Below are positions 1-9,828 of a stretch of DNA of 64,000 bases, one piece after another. Numbering within the stretch: the stretch's first letter is position 1; each line of letters starts with the position of its first letter. The DNA is from Neurospora crassa OR74A (lineage: Eukaryota; Ascomycota; Sordariomycetes; Sordariales; Sordariaceae): NCBI RefSeq assembly GCF_000182925.2, contig NC_026501.1, positions 9,093,917 through 9,157,916 on the forward strand. The letters run 5' to 3'. A program made the translations under genes and the position numbers. The notes beneath the pieces were generated by a model that worked only from the letters and a program-made list of their open reading frames with translations, ran no database searches and was not told the origin of the DNA.

Positions 1-1886
1 CTCCCCTGGCTACTACTGCTGTTATTGCTGTTATTGTTGTTCATGTTAATGTTGTTGTTGCTGTTGCTAGTATTGTCCCTCTCCATATTCTTGGCACAAA
101 CAGGACAATACCAAGTCCCGTTAGGCTCTGACTTTAGCCCTACACAGCTCCAGTGGAACCACTCATACGGACACTCGTCATTGTCGCACGCCACCATATC
201 GCCGAAGCTAACGTTTTGACAGAGGCAGTACTTGCGGTCGTCCCCGGCTTCTTCGTCGTCCAGGTCCATGCCATCTTCTTGATCGACATTGAGATCCATG
301 TCGTCGTCGTCCACGTCCTCGTCGTCCTCGTCTGTGAGACCGGGGTTGTTCCGACGACGGTTGTTTGAGGAGAGGGAAGGGGAGCGGTGCATTTCTTGGA
401 GTTGATGGTGGGTTGAGGAGCGGGAGCGGTTGTGGCTGGAGATACTTTGGGGGTGGGAGGGGTTGGATAAGGGGCCGCCGCCGCTGCCGCCGGGGTTACG
501 GGATTGGAAGGGGCCACCGCTGCCTCCACCAGTGCCGCCGCCGCCGCCGCCGTTAGAGGCGAGGGAGGAGGATGGACGGTGGCCGTGGCTTGGGTGGTGA
601 GGGTGGTTGAGGTCGTCTGCTCCTCCTTTGTGCGAGAAGGAAGAGTTGGTGTGGTGGTGGGAGGCGGAACGGGAGTGTGAGCCACCGCCAATGGGGGTGT
701 TGCGGCCTGTGCCGATACGACGGTGGTCGGATTCGGAGCCGGAGAGGTTGGAGTCTGCGTCTGATAGGTCGCTGTCTCCCGTAGAGTTTGCGCGGGAGGT
801 CGTGTTGGGACTGTTCTTCGCTCCGCTGCCGCTGGTGCCGGTGCCGGCGCGCTTGAGCACGCGGGAGAGATTGGATTTGTGGGAGGAGCCACCTCCCGCG
901 CCGGAGCCAGAGACGCCGCTGGCGGAAACACCACCGGCTGAGCCACTACCGCTGCCGGCAGTGGGCACGCTGCTGCCCTTCTTACGGGAGGCGGCCGAAC
1001 TACCAGAGGGTACGGACTTGCGACTGGTGCTGCTTGTAGATCCTTTGCCTATGCCGCGGGGGCCAGCGCTGCCGGCGCGTTGGACGCCGCCAGAAGTTGT
1101 GGAGGATTTGGGCGTGCCTGGACCGAGCGAAGCGTGTCGGCCTATGCCACTCGTTTGGAGGCTCAGACCACTGTTGCTGCGGACGGCGCCCTTGCGCACG
1201 GCGCCTCCGGGTCCGGCAGAGCTTTCGCGGGCGCGCTGGTTCAGTATTATGGTCGCGGCGGGCGTGGCGGGTGCCGAGGCCGAGTGATGGTGCGAGGCTT
1301 GGATGTTGCGGATCTGGTTCGATCGGGCGGCGTTGGAGCCAGTGCCGTTAGCGAGGCCGTTCAGTGCCGAGGATATGGGGTGGTTCCCGTTGACGGGCCG
1401 GAGAAGGGTCGGGGTGCTGGTGATGTTGGCGGCGCTGTCGCGGACGAGGGAGGGTAGTTCGTCGGGATCAGTAAAGCCGGGCTCGCCGCGGTCGTAGAGA
1501 GACTTGATCTGCTTATCGAGGGCGCGGACGTGCTTGTCGAAGGTATGCTGTAGCTTTCGCGTGAGTTCGAGCTTTTCCTTGGACAGCTGCTCGGCTAGGT
1601 CAAAGTTCTTGATGATGGTGGCTCTATATTCTTCTTCCTTGGGGTTCGGCTGGAAGCTGCCGTTGGCCTTGATGAATTTCTGGATGCGCTCGTCGTTCTT
1701 TTCGATTTCCTTAACCAGCTTGTCATATTGGCGGTCCTTCTCGGCAATCTCGTCTTGCATGAAGCGAATCTCCTCGGGGAGGTTCTGCGTGTTGTGTATC
1801 CATTCGTCGAGGATCAATGCCGGGTCGAGCTCTGCGGCAGGTGGCATCTTCCTGACGAAGTCGATGGAGAGGTCGTCTCTAGGCAT
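1..1886 (-). CDS. yng2: ING-family PHD-finger protein, Yng2-like (partial, 3' end off window)
   Basis: Likely a subunit of the NuA4 histone H4/H2A acetyltransferase complex, reading H3K4me3 through its PHD finger. The frame is open from ATG 1886 ([10 protein letters not shown]) to the left edge, 628 codons without a stop. Residues about 15-150 form the helical ING domain; the stretch [20 protein letters not shown] resembles the start of yeast Yng2. A long Ser/Gly/Pro-rich linker follows (1450-370), then an acidic stretch, then a C4HC3 PHD finger at about 242-96 ([31 protein letters not shown]) with all zinc ligands present. After the finger comes an Asn/Ser-rich tail that is cut by the window edge. 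It is much longer than yeast Yng2, mainly because of the linker. No intron is needed. Yng1 or Pho23 orthology is less likely from the N-terminal match. It is divergently arranged with the deacetylase gene at 4126. Confidence 0.85.
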   Translation of the reverse strand, partial: MPRDDLSIDFVRKMPPAAELDPALILDEWIHNTQNLPEEIRFMQDEIAEKDRQYDKLVKEIEKNDERIQKFIKANGSFQPNPKEEEYRATIIKNFDLAEQLSKEKLELTRKLQHTFDKHVRALDKQIKSLYDRGEPGFTDPDELPSLVRDSAANITSTPTLLRPVNGNHPISSALNGLANGTGSNAARSNQIRNIQASHHHSASAPATPAATIILNQRARESSAGPGGAVRKGAVRSNSGLSLQTSGIGRHASLGPGTPKSSTTSGGVQRAGSAGPRGIGKGSTSSTSRKSVPSGSSAASRKKGSSVPTAGSGSGSAGGVSASGVSGSGAGGGSSHKSNLSRVLKRAGTGTSGSGAKNSPNTTSRANSTGDSDLSDADSNLSGSESDHRRIGTGRNTPIGGGSHSRSASHHHTNSSFSHKGGADDLNHPHHPSHGHRPSSSLASNGGGGGGTGGGSGGPFQSRNPGGSGGGPLSNPSHPQSISSHNRSRSSTHHQLQEMHRSPSLSSNNRRRNNPGLTDEDDEDVDDDDMDLNVDQEDGMDLDDEEAGDDRKYCLCQNVSFGDMVACDNDECPYEWFHWSCVGLKSEPNGTWYCPVCAKNMERDNTSNSNNNINMNNNNSNNSSSSQG

Positions 1887-4125
1887 GATGACTGCTGTTA
1901 ACTCGGCGCCCCGACGGGGCACGCTCTGGGTTCGTGGGAGAAATCAAGAAGGATGCGCGTGTCATAAGTGAGTGGGATGGATAGGTGGCAACAGGTGTTG
2001 GATACCCCGCGATCCAGGCGCGAAGTGGGCAAGAAGAAGGTAGGTAAGTAGGTAAAAGGCTATTAAAGCGCGTCTAGGACAAAAAGGCGCCGAGGAGCAC
2101 AGGACTAATGTGGAAGAAGAAGAAGAAGACGACGACGACTAAAGTAACACATGACAGAGATGGAACAACGCAGTTGTATTGTGACCAAGCAAATATGTAA
2201 TGGTAGACATATGGTTAACACATGATGGAGAGAAAAAGAATGACAAGTGAAGAGGCGATTGATGATTCGTGAGCCAAAGAGAAAAAAAAAAAAAAAAAAA
2301 AAAAAAAATCCGAGCGGGCTTACCTTGCGACGGTAGTGTAGTGTAGTGTTGTGTAGTGTACGTATCGGTATTGATACCTGTATGGAGACAGGAAGTGGGC
2401 GCGGCTACCGATGAAGTAACCCCCCCTGTCAACCTGGCTGCTGGGTAAGGACAGCTCTGGCAGCTTCCATGCAGCGGAGATATTGGATGTGTAGAGCGCG
2501 AGGTTCAACTTCACAAGTCTTGGCCTTTGCTATGTTTGTTTATCTGTTAAGGATGGATGGGTGAAATGGATAGTTGCTGATGCTTCAGTTAGTGGTTGGT
2601 GTGGTGGGGGGGGGAACGGGTTGTGCTGCTTCAGTTCCTTGTCCCGTCGTTCCCGTCGCGTCCTATGCCGGGCAAGTGGGTGGGGAGACGAGGAGTGGGT
2701 GTAGATATATGTGGTGTGGGAAATCGAAAAGCAAAAAGACAAAAAGCAACTTGGATAGAGTAGCAGGTAATTGAATGACTCCAAGATGTAAGAGGAGAAA
2801 GGGATAATAGTAGTAGTGGACGGATTGAAGGAGTTGCCTGAGGTTTGGCGTTGGCACACAACTTGGGTCATTACCAGCAAGGCAAGGCTGGAATGAATGA
2901 CTGTGAATGAATGACCTGAATGCGTGTGTGGACTGCCCTGTTTCTTTGTAGTGTACCGGTGGTAGAGGTAAGGCAAGTAGGTAAGTACTGTAGCCGCGTC
3001 AAACCTGTTGGATGTACACACACGGGCAGGCAGAGGCACTGCACTCCTCAGCTGCGGCAGACTCAGTGAGTTTGGCATGGACACCAGGACGCCGTGCCAG
3101 TCTGCCGTGGGTGGTGCAAGTGGAAAGAAAGTCCCGTCGCGGTTGCCAATCCATGAAACTGCTGGCGTTCAATCACTTCCACATCCTGGAGGTTCACAGT
3201 TCACAGTTCACAGTTCCTGGCGGTTGGCGGCCTTGCGAACGGGCTGGAGGGATCACACCCACTGCAGTGGAAAAAGGACAACCTAACCTAGGTACGTACC
3301 CTCCGTTTGTGGTTGTGACAACCAATCATGACTGCAATTCCGTCACCCACAAAACGCAACCCATGATGAGCTAACGATGTCTGGTTAGCCTATTTTCCAG
3401 GCGCAAGATCGCCACGCAAAGCCGAAAGCAGGTCAAGCGACAGATGCACAAAAAAAAAAAAAAAGACGCCAGAAGAAGCACTGACACTTTGCTGACAGCT
3501 CGGGACTCGGATTTCCAGAGACTCCCGTCCCCTCCCGTCTCACACAGTCACACTGGACTGACTGATTAGGCCGGGGTGACCTCTTATTTGGTAGTTTCGA
3601 GGGACGGGGGTACGTACCTCTACCACTACTACCAGGGGTCCACAAACCACGGCTCCGTTCCACTTCCACTTCTTGTCAAGATGGGAATTCGAGATGCACG
3701 ACACCGGCCGGACAGACAGACAGGCACAACCGCGGCATTGATTGATTGATTGACCTCGACACGCCCTCTCAAGGAAGGAACATTCAAAACACCCAACAGC
3801 GATACAAAACCAAGACCAAAGGACAGAGGAACATACACACATACATACATACATACATACATACATACATACATACATCACCACACCTCAGTAGCATCAC
3901 AGCCCGGTCTGCAGAGTTACTACATAGGTAGAGAGAGGCACAACAGGCGTCACCCCCAACCCATCCTCTCGCGCCTCAACTCTCATCACACTACAACAGA
4001 CTACAGTCAGTACCTAGTATTCTACAATCCCACGGACTTGGCAAACATCACACACAACACATTCTTTTACATTACGGCTTTTCACGGCATTCCTAGACCC
4101 AGACCCCTCACGAGACGGCGACATC
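1887..4125. other. Divergent intergenic region between ING and deacetylase genes
   Basis: This 2.2 kb stretch must hold both promoters and 5' leaders. I see no convincing gene. It contains a 27-nt poly-A run at 2282-2308, a GTAGT-type simple repeat near 2335-2360, another A-run near 3449-3464, a TGAT repeat near 3740-3752 and a CATA microsatellite just before the deacetylase leader. Short open frames here have no recognisable product and look like chance frames. No in-frame upstream ATG lies in the last 200 nt before 4126. Confidence 0.7.
3838..3879. repeat. (CATA)n microsatellite
   Basis: About ten tetranucleotide units directly upstream of the deacetylase gene, probably in its promoter or 5' leader. 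Length is likely to vary between strains. Confidence 0.9.
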
Positions 4126-5625
4126 ATGGACACCTTACAGTCGCTACAATGGAGGCCGCCAAAACCAAACTACCTGCCTCACGACATCGACGTCGATGAG
4201 CCCATCGTGGACGTCTACAAACCCCCGATCCCCATGGACAAGGCCAGCGACCGGGAGAACCAAGAGTACTACGCCCACATGAAGCGCATGGCGCACGAAT
4301 ACAACATCACCCGCCCCAAGGGATACACGGTCTCGTACCACTTCAACCCCGACATGGAGCCTCACCACTTCGGCCTGACCCATCCCATGAAGCCCTTCCG
4401 CCTGACCCTCACCAAGAGCCTCGTCACCGCCTACGGCATGAACTTTGCCATGGACAACTACAACACCCGCATAGCCACGTACGAAGAGCTCAACTCGTTC
4501 CACACCAGCGACTATCTCGACTACCTGCACATGGCCCCGCCCGAGGAGATGCCCCGCGACATCGACAACCCCGACAAGGAAGTCAAGTTCAACCTCGGCG
4601 GCTCCGACTGCCCCCTCTTCCACGGCCTCTACGACTACTGTTCCATGTCGGCCGGCAGCTCCCTGGACGCCGCCCGCAAAATCTGCAACAAGCAGTCCGA
4701 CATTGCCATTGCCTGGGGCGGCGGCCTTCACCACGCCAAAAAGTCCGAGGCCTCGGGCTTCTGCTACATCAACGACATTGTCATTGCCATCCTCCAGCTC
4801 CTGCGCTGCTATCCACGCGTGCTCTATATCGACATTGACGTCCATCACGGCGACGGCGTCGAGGAGGCCTTCCACAGCACAGACCGTGTCTTGACCTGTT
4901 CCTTCCACAAGTTCGCCCCCGAGGTCTTCTTCCCGGGCACCGGCGGTCTCGATGACAACGGCCCCAAGTCCGAGCACAATCCGGGTGCCCACCACGCCAT
5001 CAACGTGCCCCTCAACGACGGCATTACCGACGAGCAGTACGGCCATCTTTTCCAGTCCGTTATTGGCAAGATCAACGAAAAGTTCCGTCCTTCGGTCATC
5101 GCCCTTCAGTGTGGTGCCGACTCGCTCGCCGGCGACCGCCTGGGTAGGTTTAACCTGCAAGTCCAGGGTCACGGTGCCTGCGCAAAGTTTTGCAAAACTT
5201 TTGGCATTCCCATGATCATGTTCGGCGGCGGTGGCTACACTCCTCGCAATGTCGCCCGCGCATGGGCCTACGAGACATCAGTAGCCATCGACGTTGACGA
5301 AAAGATCAACAAGATTATTCCCGACCACACTCCCTGGCGGAAGCACTTTGTCCAGGAGGAGCTCTTCCCCTCGCTAGAGCAGATCCTGGGTGAACCGCGT
5401 GCGAATCGGAACTCGCAGAAGCGCCTACAGGAAATCATTCAACATGTGCACGAGCAGCTGCGCTTCGTCAACGCCGCCCCCAGCGTGCAGCAGCAGGTGA
5501 TTCCGCCAGACCTGGGCGGCATCCGGGACGATGTCGAGGACCGCCTCAAAGAGGAAAGCGAGGAGCGGGATGAAGGGCTCAGACGGGACAGGGAGGAAGG
5601 TTTGGGTATCAGTGGCGAGTTTTAG
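4126..5625 (+). CDS. hos2: Class I histone deacetylase, Hos2 type
   Basis: Zinc-dependent lysine deacetylase; by family, the catalytic subunit of the Set3 complex (the Neurospora member is known as HDA-2). It is a 499-residue intronless frame from ATG 4126, in a clean leader context, to TAG 5623-5625. Catalytic landmarks are intact: GLHHAKK with the paired His near residues 202-203, the zinc-binding DIDVHHGDGV near 236-245, CSFHKF, PGTGG, QCGADSLAGDRLG with the Asp near 332, and GGGGYTPRNVARAW with the transition-state Tyr near 371. GLTHPMKPFRLTLTKSL near the N-terminus and the C-terminal segment after residue 415 are more like Hos2 than Rpd3. The C-terminus is a charged helix ending in GISGEF. 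Oddity: the same reading frame stays open beyond the TAG into the next coding stretch, which has no start codon of its own (see findings). Confidence 0.95.
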   Translation: MDTLQSLQWRPPKPNYLPHDIDVDEPIVDVYKPPIPMDKASDRENQEYYAHMKRMAHEYNITRPKGYTVSYHFNPDMEPHHFGLTHPMKPFRLTLTKSLVTAYGMNFAMDNYNTRIATYEELNSFHTSDYLDYLHMAPPEEMPRDIDNPDKEVKFNLGGSDCPLFHGLYDYCSMSAGSSLDAARKICNKQSDIAIAWGGGLHHAKKSEASGFCYINDIVIAILQLLRCYPRVLYIDIDVHHGDGVEEAFHSTDRVLTCSFHKFAPEVFFPGTGGLDDNGPKSEHNPGAHHAINVPLNDGITDEQYGHLFQSVIGKINEKFRPSVIALQCGADSLAGDRLGRFNLQVQGHGACAKFCKTFGIPMIMFGGGGYTPRNVARAWAYETSVAIDVDEKINKIIPDHTPWRKHFVQEELFPSLEQILGEPRANRNSQKRLQEIIQHVHEQLRFVNAAPSVQQQVIPPDLGGIRDDVEDRLKEESEERDEGLRRDREEGLGISGEF

Positions 5626-6774
5626 TGCAATTTACGCGGCGGCGGATGTTCCGACTTTGATCCCGACTCTGAAGCTCCCAATGATGTTCCTGATGATGCC
5701 CCTACATATCAAGAAGCCACAACGGCCTCCCCCAATCCGAATAACGCCCCAGCATCAGCAGCATCCTCGACACCACCGCAACGGCCCCCTCCCGCTGTCA
5801 CCCAAGGCCTCACAGCACCCTCGTCGACAGCAGCCTCGTCGACAGCACCCCCGCACTGGCCTGTCCCGTGGTGGCAAAAGGTGGACGCCCAAGATTTTGA
5901 ACAAAATCCCGACCGAGCAATATTCGCTGCCGTCGAAGACGTATCTGAAATGAGAAACGGAGGGTTGATAACCAGAAGACAATTTGTCGATGAATGCACT
6001 CGGTTAAATCGCATTCGCACGGTTCTGAAAACTGGTCGGATTTCGGAAGCGAGCGGCCCGATGACTGCAGAAGAATCTCAAACCGCGCAGAAACTTTTAG
6101 AGTGGTGGAATAACTTTGCAGTCTCAGCAAAGGCCAAACAACACGCAAAAGAGCTACAAGATCTGCGGAAAGGAGGGACAGCGCGCCCGACACCAGACAC
6201 GGCACCGCCTCCCAGGTTCTGGAATATAATAAACCCCTTGGATTTTGAGAAAGACCCCGACCGTGCACTGACCCTTATCCTCGGCGAATTGCGCAATCAA
6301 AGGGAGCAAGGGCAGCTGACCAAGGAAGACGTGGCCCGAAGTCACGCCGACGTGAAACGCATTCGCATGGTTTTGAAAACCGGTCGCATTTCGGAATATA
6401 TTGGCCCCATGACAGAAGAGGAGTCCATGGAGGTGCAGAAAGCTTTAGACGATTGGAAAGAGTTGGCAGCCTATGCAGAGAGCGTCCAGCAGAATTTGCA
6501 GGAAGCACAGAAAAGGACTCAGGAAGCTGGGAAAGCTGCGCAGAGTGCGGCACCTGAGAGCCCACGTGGAAGAGCCGAGAGTACTGTGGATTTGGAAAAG
6601 ACCCTGGAAGCTGTGGAAGAAGAGGATGAGGGAGTGAATGAGTGGCTAGGGAAACAGCAGCACTTCCGGCAGTATATGCGTCAACGTGCGGCACTTGTGA
6701 ACCTCGATAATAGTTCATCAATGCAGTATCCCATCCGGCAGTATCCCATCCGGGTGCACGCCCAGTTACTATAG
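5626..6774 (+). CDS. Coding stretch in frame with the deacetylase, no own ATG; duplicated module
   Basis: Function unknown. This frame follows directly after the deacetylase TAG and is open for 382 codons to TAG 6772-6774. It begins with a Pro/Thr/Ser/Asn-rich linker (about 5626-5865). Two copies of a module of roughly 85 residues follow, at about 5872-6138 and 6214-6474. They share DFE-x-x-PDRA, then RIR-x-VLKTGRISE, then GPMT-x-EES and a final Trp, which marks the region as real protein-coding sequence. A Glu/Lys-rich stretch follows. The first in-frame ATG is at 5950, inside the first module, so a normal start is missing. The start must lie in an undetected upstream exon, or the region is reached by passing the deacetylase stop, or it is a remnant. 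I found no intron with good donor, branch and acceptor that would remove TAG 5623. A 15-nt tandem duplication lies just before the second TAG (6725-6754). Confidence 0.6.
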   Translation, partial: CNLRGGGCSDFDPDSEAPNDVPDDAPTYQEATTASPNPNNAPASAASSTPPQRPPPAVTQGLTAPSSTAASSTAPPHWPVPWWQKVDAQDFEQNPDRAIFAAVEDVSEMRNGGLITRRQFVDECTRLNRIRTVLKTGRISEASGPMTAEESQTAQKLLEWWNNFAVSAKAKQHAKELQDLRKGGTARPTPDTAPPPRFWNIINPLDFEKDPDRALTLILGELRNQREQGQLTKEDVARSHADVKRIRMVLKTGRISEYIGPMTEEESMEVQKALDDWKELAAYAESVQQNLQEAQKRTQEAGKAAQSAAPESPRGRAESTVDLEKTLEAVEEEDEGVNEWLGKQQHFRQYMRQRAALVNLDNSSSMQYPIRQYPIRVHAQLL

Positions 6775-9550
6775 GAATGGTTTCATGGACAGGTGAAAAT
6801 GCAAACTGATTTGGAGGCTTTGCAAAGGAACTACAGTGCTGTGCTGGCAGCTTTACGAAAGACGGGGTTAGATGTGGCGGTGCAGGAGTGGGAGAAGGAA
6901 AACGATAAAGGGGCAGTTGAGCAGCGTACCGAAGACCAGCGGTTCACAGAATGGCTTGAAAGACTCGGTGGTAGTTTACCAGCGATGGTGATTGAGGGGA
7001 ATGTTCATGTGATAGAAGTGGATCCCAAGAAAGCAGAGGATTCGTTACAGGGACAGGTGGATATGAAAAATTACATAATGGTAGTGAAGAAAGAATACGA
7101 AGCTGCGACGGCATATTTACGAATGATGGGGGTAGATGTAACGGCGCAGGAGGTAAAGAATGAAGACGAGGAGGAGGACGGAGAGAAGAGCAAAAAGAAG
7201 AGGAGGTCTAAAAGGAAGCCGAAAAAGAAGAAGAAGAAGAAGACGACGACCGGCAAGGATGCGCAGGAGTATCTAGACGATGAGCAGACTAGAAATCTTG
7301 AGGATGGACAAGATGACAAGAAGGATGAACAGGACGATGACAACGAAAAGGATGAACGAGACGACGCCGACGAGAAGGATGAAGACGGACAGGCGAACGT
7401 GGATGAAAAAGATAAGGATGAGATGGATTCAGAGGAAAACAGCGACGAGTATAACACGGCCGCCGAAGAACAATCGCCGCAGCCAAAGAAGAGTAAGATC
7501 AATAACGCCAAGAGAAAGAGGAGGAAGCAAAGGAAGCAAAAGGCAGAACAGGCGGCGAAGGAGAAGGCAGAGCGGGAAGCGTGGGAGAAAAAGAAGCAAG
7601 AGGCGAAGGAGAGAAAGGAGCGAAAGAAGAGGGAAGAGGAGGCGCAGAAAGCGGCGAGGAAAAAGGAAGCCAGGGAAAAGGAAACTAGGGAAAAGGAAGC
7701 CAGAGAAAAAGCGGCGAGAGAAAAGGAAGAGAAAGCTATGAGGGAAAAGGCAGCCAGGGAAATAGCAGCGAGGAAAAAGGAAGCCAGGGAAAAGGAAACT
7801 AGGGAAAAAGAAGCCAGGGAAAAGGCGGCGAGAGAAAAAGAAGCCAGAGAGAAAACAGCCAGAGAAAAGGAAGCCAGGGAAAAAGAAGTCAGGGAAAAAG
7901 AAGCCAGAAAAAAGGAAGCCAGGGAAAAACAAGTCAGGGAAAAAGACGCCAGAGAAAAAGCGGCAAAGGAAAGGGAAGAGAAAGTGGCGAGGGAGAAGGA
8001 AGCCCAGAAAGCGAGGGAAAGACAGGAGCAGGAGAAGGAGGCCCAGAAAGCGAGGGAACAACAGGAACAGGAGGCGAGGGAGAGGAAAAAGCTGGACGAG
8101 GTAATCGTAGTCGAGGAAAAGGTCAATGAGGACGACATAAAACAAGAAGACGAGGTGAAGGAAGAGGCAGACAATAACCCAATGTCGTCTCAGGCACTGA
8201 TGCCGTCGCAACAACAGATGCCGGGACCGGGACCGGGACCGATGATGCTAGGGCACCAAATTCCACCTCCACCGGGACTGGAACCGAAGCCACAGCAGGG
8301 ACAAATTCCGTGGGGAGGACACATGTGGCGGCAGAGACAGATACCATGGGCAAGCCAGATGCAGCAGCAGACACAGGTTCCTTGGCAGTGGCAGATGTCG
8401 CAGGTGGAACAGGTTCTTCGGCAGTGGCAGATGTCGCAGGAGACACAGGTTCCTCGGCAGATGCAGATGCCATTGCAGGGACAGATGCCATACCAGAACC
8501 CTATGCCACTACAAAATCCCATGGCACACCAGAATTCCATCCCAGAACAGAATTCCATCCCAGAACAGAATCCCATCCCAGACCAGAATCCCTGGCCGAT
8601 GCAACCACAGACTCCGATGCCACCGCAGAATCTGATGCCACACCAGAATCCGATGCCTCACCAAAATTCGATGCCTCACCCGAATCCCATCCCAGACCAG
8701 AATTCCATCCCAGAACAGAATCCCATCCTAGACCAGAATCCCTGGCCGATGCAACCACAGACTCCGATGCCACCGCAGAATCTGATGCCACACCAGAATC
8801 CGATGCCTCACCAAAATTCGATGCCTCACCCGAATCCCATCCCAGACCAGAATTCCATCCCAGAACAGAATTCCATCCTAGACCAGAATCCCTGGCCGAT
8901 GCAACCACAGACTCCGATGCCACCGCAGAATCTGATGCCACACCAGAATCCGATGCCTCACCAAAATTCGATGCCTCACCCGAATCCCATCCCAGACCAG
9001 AATTCCATCCCAGAACAGAATCCCATCCTAGACCAGAATCCCGGGCCGATGCAACCACAGACTCCGATGCCACCGCAGAATCTGATGCCACACCAGAATC
9101 CGATGCCTCACCAAAATTCGATGCCTCACCCGAATCCCATCCCAGACCAGAATTCCATCCCAGAACAGAATCCTATCCTAGACCAGAATCCCTGGCCGAT
9201 GCAACCACAGACTCCGATGCCACACCACAATTCGATGCCACAAGGGCAGATGCTGCCGCAAGAGCAAATGCCAGCGGAGCCACACGTATTCCCGCCGCCG
9301 CCCGTGCAAGACATTGTACCCAATTCGGTCGAACTCACTGCAGAACAACTAGAGATCCACGCCCGCCTCTTGGTCCGCACCGGTTGCTTCTGGATGGTCC
9401 GCAACGGTTTCTTCTGGATACACTCTGCGCTCTCAGATGATGACAACACTGCCAACTTGTCTGACCACTCGAAGAAGCTAGTCATCGGCAGGTTCAGGGT
9501 GCTCGTCTCGCATCTCATGAACGACCTGACCGTCCCCCCTCCTCCTCCTC

Positions 9551-9600
<50 letters not shown>

Positions 9601-9636
9601 AAGCAACAACAACAACAACAACCGGAGAGAAAGTAG
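6775..9636 (+). CDS. Low-complexity repeat protein (Lys/Glu, Pro/Gln/Met, poly-Gln), same frame continues
   Basis: Function unknown. This is open for 953 codons in the same frame as the previous two stretches; the first ATG is 6799. In order: one and a half copies of a module seen also before the TAG (6637-6909 and 6946-7164, sharing EWL, GQV-x-M and LR-x-x-G-x-DV-x-x-QE); an Asp/Glu/Lys-rich region with KKKKK runs that may act in nuclear localisation; a long AREKEAREKE-type charged helix or coiled coil (about 7560-8095); a Met/Pro/Gln/Asn-rich tandem repeat (8485-9250); a short folded-looking segment (about 9330-9530) with aromatic residues (GCFWMVRNGFFWIHSAL); and a poly-Gln tract. It ends at TAG 9634-9636. 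If independent of the upstream stretch, the protein would start at 6799 and lack part of the first module. An in-frame intron at 6697-6792 (96 nt, weak GTGAAC donor) could remove the TAG but would also delete module residues. Confidence 0.65.
7660..8095 (+). repeat. 15-nt-based Lys/Glu/Arg/Ala coding repeat
   Basis: Degenerate tandem units encode five residues of the form (A/T/V)-R-E-K-E. They make a highly charged region likely to be a single long helix or coiled coil. The antisense strand is therefore open too, giving a Ser/Leu/Phe shadow frame (7071-8174) that I do not regard as a gene. Confidence 0.85.
8581..9224 (+). repeat. 150-bp coding tandem repeat, four units plus a partial fifth
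   Basis: Units begin at 8581, 8731, 8881, 9031 and 9181 (partial). Each encodes 50 residues, starting DQNPWPMQPQTP and rich in MPxQN and IPxQN steps. Units differ by only a few substitutions (for example CCTGG to CCGGG in the fourth), so expansion is recent. A degenerate lead-in occupies 8485-8580. Because 150 is a multiple of three, other frames are open as well, which explains long shadow frames on both strands. Confidence 0.95.
9550..9621 (+). repeat. (CAA)n tract encoding poly-Gln
   Basis: A nearly pure CAA repeat, broken by one AAG, encodes about 23 glutamines after a short poly-Pro run at the end of the repeat protein. Length polymorphism is expected. Confidence 0.95.
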
Positions 9637-9828
9637 CACTTGCCTCAGGTTCTCAAGGAGGAGGCTCGTCGTGGACCGTGGAGGAGCGAGTCGTTTCCTT
9701 CTTACTTTGTGGACAGGGACTGGCAAGAGACCCAATGGACACAGCAAGCGGAAGAAGAAGAACGTCCGACTGTACGGTTTTACCGACCTGTGGCTAAGGA
9801 GGATAATGATAAGATGGATCGCACGTGA
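9637..9828 (+). other. Open extension after the third in-frame TAG
   Basis: The frame continues for 63 codons after TAG 9634-9636 and ends at TGA 9826-9828. The predicted segment is mixed, acidic and aromatic (for example ESFPSYFVDRDWQETQW and RPTVRFYRPVAKED) and looks like ordinary protein rather than UTR. There is no ATG near its start. It is short enough that openness alone proves little: about one in twenty random frames of this length would be open. Confidence 0.45.

Noticed and set aside
4144-5172. 342-codon open frame antisense to the deacetylase
   Set aside because: Shadow of GC-rich third positions in the catalytic domain; Val/Gly/Asp-rich product without domains.
5533-5625. In-frame intron ending at TTTTAG 5625 that would remove the first TAG
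   Set aside because: Donor GTCGAG is poor and no CTAAC/CTGAC-type branch point precedes the acceptor; it would also delete 31 normal C-terminal codons of the deacetylase.
5606-5674. In-frame intron with donor GTATCA and acceptor GAAG around TAG 5623
   Set aside because: The acceptor is AAG without a pyrimidine tract and there is no clear branch point; kept only as a weak alternative to editing or readthrough.
7071-8174. 367-codon minus-strand Ser/Leu/Phe-rich frame
   Set aside because: Direct antisense of the Lys/Glu/Arg/Ala coding repeat; the opposite strand is the plausible protein.
8310-9440. 376-codon plus-strand frame over the 150-bp repeat, and 196-codon minus frame at 8501-9091
   Set aside because: A stop-free repeat whose length is a multiple of three opens other frames automatically; the main frame is the one continuous with non-repeat coding on both sides.
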